From Flavobacteriales bacterium UBA7690 (GTDB lineage Bacteria; Bacteroidota; Bacteroidia; Flavobacteriales_F; PHOS-HE28): a DNA stretch of 64,000 bases. The notes under the pieces are model-generated. The model was not told the origin of the DNA. It was given only the letters and a program-made list of their open reading frames with translations, and did no database searches. Each line of letters begins with the position of its first letter. Within the stretch, counting starts at the first letter, position 1. A program made the translations under genes and the position numbers. The stretch is taken from assembly GCA_002482775.1 (NCBI GenBank), contig DLGQ01000061.1, positions 370-64,369 on the forward strand, written 5' to 3'. Of the stretch, positions 62,531-64,000 are shown piece by piece.

Positions 62531-62962
62531 ATGAGCACAAAGACCATTGTGGGCGAATTGCAGCCCAACTTACCTCAGCTCCTTGACCTTTCTTGGTCCG
62601 AGGGCCAGCTATGGAGCGCGTATGACTTCGACGGGATCCATGTAGGACGGGTCACCTTAACCACCACTGCACAAGATGGTCTCCGTCGCTTGAGCAATGG
62701 CACCGTATGGATCTCCATCCGGGCCTTTGATCAAAACGACAACGAAGTACTTTTCTCCAAGAACCCGATCAACCTTCGAGCTATCGTGCGGAACGACATG
62801 ATCCAGCCCTTCTTGGATGCAGAACAGGTAGTACCCCTTCCGAATGGGCCTGATTATGCCTTTCGCAAGGCACATCACTGGACTGTGGAGTTCTCCGTTG
62901 AAGAAGTAGAGCTACTGGCGGATGAAACGCTAACCATAAAAGTGACTGCTGTGGCTCAGTAA
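62531..62962 (+). CDS. Unknown small protein
   Basis: This 143-residue protein is beta-rich, with LWSAYDFDGIHVGRVTLTTT, VWISIRAFDQNDNEVLFSKNP and a final LLADETLTIKVTAVAQ. It has no signal peptide or membrane helix. No family recognised. It lies 13 nt before the next gene and is cotranscribed with it. Low GC compared with the metal region. Confidence 0.55.
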   Translation: MSTKTIVGELQPNLPQLLDLSWSEGQLWSAYDFDGIHVGRVTLTTTAQDGLRRLSNGTVWISIRAFDQNDNEVLFSKNPINLRAIVRNDMIQPFLDAEQVVPLPNGPDYAFRKAHHWTVEFSVEEVELLADETLTIKVTAVAQ

Positions 62963-62975
62963 GCCAACGAATGAC

Positions 62976-63554
62976 ATGAAGCAAGTAGAAAAGCTCGACC
63001 GCATTCTGCGGTACCTATATGACCACCGTTTCGACGGCAACAACTACATGCTGTTCGGCATCGTGGAGGAGCTACAGCTGCCGGTCGTAGGTAAGCATGA
63101 GGTTATCGAACTAGGCCAACGCCTAAAAAAAGATGGACTTGTGGACGCTATCGGACTCGCAATGGGTAACCTGGCCATGGAGCTAAACTCCTATGGAGTA
63201 GAGTACTGCGAGGAGAGATCGTACGGAAGTCCTGCACAGCCTGTGGCGACCGCACCCATCAACATTGTGGGAAGTCAGCAAGTGGTCGTAGTGAGCCACT
63301 CGCCAGGGGCCAACGTTGTAAACCATGGAGCCGGAACACCACTGGCACAAGAAATCGTTCAGCAGGCCGGTAAGGATCCTTCGCTTACTCAACATGATCG
63401 CGAGGAGCTCAAACAGCTATTGGACGAAATTCAAGGGTGTGCAGCACAAGGAATTAAGCCTAAGATGGGCCTAGACACCTTGTTGAGCCGGTTCGGCAAC
63501 CTATCAAGCGTTGGCAGCCTAGTGACTTCCTTCGCTGAACTTCTTGGCGCCTAG
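62976..63554 (+). CDS. Unknown protein with a winged-helix-like start
   Basis: This 192-residue protein has an N-terminal helical region (RILRYLYDHRFDGNNYMLFGI then GQRLKKDGLVDAIGL) that resembles a small winged helix. It is followed by NIVGSQQVVVVSHSPGANVVNH, an Asn/Val/Ser stretch of beta type, and a helical C-terminus. Function unknown; the last stretch suggests a scaffold for a partner. It is the last gene before the right attachment site. Confidence 0.55.
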   Translation: MKQVEKLDRILRYLYDHRFDGNNYMLFGIVEELQLPVVGKHEVIELGQRLKKDGLVDAIGLAMGNLAMELNSYGVEYCEERSYGSPAQPVATAPINIVGSQQVVVVSHSPGANVVNHGAGTPLAQEIVQQAGKDPSLTQHDREELKQLLDEIQGCAAQGIKPKMGLDTLLSRFGNLSSVGSLVTSFAELLGA

Positions 63555-63590
63555 TCCACGCTCTGGAGAAACGGCTCCAAGCAACAACCA

Positions 63591-63600
63591 AACCGACAAC
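63591..63600. repeat. Candidate integrase arm-binding site (right)
   Basis: AACCGACAAC, identical to the two copies at 30958 and 30970 and in the same orientation, 56 bp inside the right attachment repeat. Confidence 0.5.
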
Positions 63601-63603
63601 CTT

Positions 63604-63649
63604 AAAAAGCAAATCGCCGGAACCACCTGAACTTCAGGCGTTTCCGGCG
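63604..63649 (-). terminator. Terminator for tRNA-Glu supplied by the island
   Basis: CGCCGGAA pairs with TTCCGGCG over a loop that itself forms an inner CCTGA/TCAGG stem. On the minus strand it is followed by GATTTGCTTTTT. It lies 8 nt after the tRNA 3' end on the island side. Confidence 0.65.
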
Positions 63650-63655
63650 TTGCTG

Positions 63656-63670
63656 TGTAGCCCGTAGGGG
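63656..63670. repeat. Right attachment repeat of the island
   Basis: TGTAGCCCGTAGGGG, the 3' end of tRNA-Glu including the acceptor stem, discriminator and two further bases. Identical to 30826-30840. Confidence 0.85.
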
Positions 63671-63729
63671 AATCGAACCCCTGTTTCATCCGTGAAAGGG
63701 ACGCGTCCTAACCCCTAGACGAACGGGCC
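63658..63729 (-). tRNA. tRNA-Glu (anticodon UUC)
   Basis: The minus strand starts GGCCCGT and folds as a full 72-nt tRNA. The acceptor GGCCCGT pairs with ACGGGCT, the D-arm contains TCTAGGGGTTAGGA, the anticodon arm CGTCC-CTTTCAC-GGATG has UUC at 34-36, and the T-arm AGGGG-TTCGATT-CCCCT is intact. CCA is not encoded. The gene is intact because the island carries a copy of the 3' end. Confidence 0.95.
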
Positions 63730-63770
63730 ACGATGTCAAATCCCCGTGAGGGGGTCCCTGTTAGGGAGCG

Positions 63771-63800
63771 CAAATGTAAACAGATGATCGGAATTACAAA
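63771..63800 (-). promoter_or_regulatory. Promoter of tRNA-Glu
   Basis: On the minus strand TTTG (63800-63797), 18 nt, TACATTTG (63778-63771). Good match to the Bacteroidota consensus, 42 nt before the tRNA start. Confidence 0.75.
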
Positions 63801-63805
63801 CGGTC

Positions 63806-64000
63806 CTAGATCGGATCTGCATTATCAGCATGGAAACGGAAGCCCAAACGCTTGCCCGTGCTCAGCTGGAGGTTCCCGTTCAGTTCGTTCATCTCGCTCA
63901 CGGTGACCTGCTGCACCTGGTCGTACGGCGGGGCCAAGAGGTCGAATTCCAGTACATAATTGACCACGGAGTACAGCACTTCCCTCAGGCGGGGTTCATC
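63806..64000 (-). CDS. Unidentified protein, C-terminal fragment
   Basis: The last 64 codons of a minus-strand gene that continues beyond the right edge. Visible segments are REVLYSVVNYVLEFDLLAPP, VTVSEMNELNGNLQLSTGK and a final RLGFRFHADN. The fragment is too short to name a family. It ends 6 nt before the tRNA-Glu promoter. Confidence 0.6.
   Translation of the reverse strand, partial: DEPRLREVLYSVVNYVLEFDLLAPPYDQVQQVTVSEMNELNGNLQLSTGKRLGFRFHADNADPI

Larger units (their letters stand above)
30826..63670. mobile_element. Metal-resistance genomic island inserted in tRNA-Glu (32.8 kb)
   Basis: Both ends carry the same 15-bp repeat (TGTAGCCCGTAGGGG at 30826-30840 and 63656-63670). At the right end the repeat is the 3' end of an intact tRNA-Glu gene. 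A tyrosine integrase gene lies 196 bp inside the left repeat, facing inward. Putative integrase arm sites (AACCGACAAC) lie inside both ends. The content is integration genes on the left, metal-resistance cargo in the middle and unknown, possibly defensive genes on the right. No conjugation or relaxase gene was recognised, so transfer would need a helper. Confidence 0.85.

Noticed and set aside
30826..63670. Insertion sequences or transposases inside the island
   Set aside because: I saw no transposase-like protein and no inverted repeats with target duplications; the duplicated ATPase genes are not flanked by such ends.

Overview
The window comes from a high-GC member of the Bacteroidota, most likely a Flavobacteriales-type genome. 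The evidence is a set of promoters of the TTTG-(18-21 nt)-TAnnTTTG kind, a protein with a type IX secretion C-terminal tail, DUF4468 and PorT-type proteins, and a CzcA-TolC fusion typical of the phylum. The gene content is chromosomal.

Positions 1-30,825 are core chromosome. A carB start (minus) and a hydrolase lead into rpmH and birA (minus). A plus-strand operon follows: rsfS, ftsH, a DUF2007 protein, cdsA, psd and a small membrane protein. From 7,134 to 17,203 lies a minus-strand run of thirteen almost gapless genes, read in the order radC, wecB, an alpha/alpha-barrel protein, a stand-alone adenylation enzyme, its carrier protein, two acetyltransferase-type enzymes, a polysaccharide deacetylase, a FemAB/GNAT-like protein, upp, a membrane protein and a YjjG-type phosphatase. 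Next come rpsT and a surface-polysaccharide locus: sugar-1-phosphate transferase, WecG/TagA-type and GT4 glycosyltransferases, a secreted beta-helix protein, a Wzy-like ligase/polymerase, a glycosyltransferase, a Wzx flippase, a Wzc kinase and a Wza exporter. Together these would build, modify, flip, polymerise and export a capsule or exopolysaccharide.

Positions 30,826-63,670 are a 32.8-kb integrated island. It is bounded by a 15-bp direct repeat equal to the 3' end of tRNA-Glu. The intact tRNA is at the right end (63,658-63,729) and a tyrosine integrase is just inside the left end. The left 4 kb holds the integrase, an unknown protein, an excisionase-like HTH protein and a Rep-like protein. 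The middle, about 36.2-59.3 kb, is metal-resistance cargo: a CzcA-type RND pump fused to its TolC channel, an adaptor with a His-rich loop, two near-identical Zn/Cd/Pb-type P1B ATPases, two His-rich lipoproteins, three paralogous small secreted proteins with an APHGG motif, two MgtC-like proteins, outer-membrane proteins and a Gly/Tyr/Trp-rich surface protein. Much of this exists in two diverged copies. The right end, 59.4-63.6 kb, has lower GC and holds five unfamiliar genes, one of them PIN-like. Its position beside the attachment site makes it a candidate defence module.

Positions 63,730-64,000 return to chromosome, with the tRNA promoter and the 3' end of an unidentified gene. All calls come from reading the sequence. 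No database search was possible, so family names rest on motif recognition.
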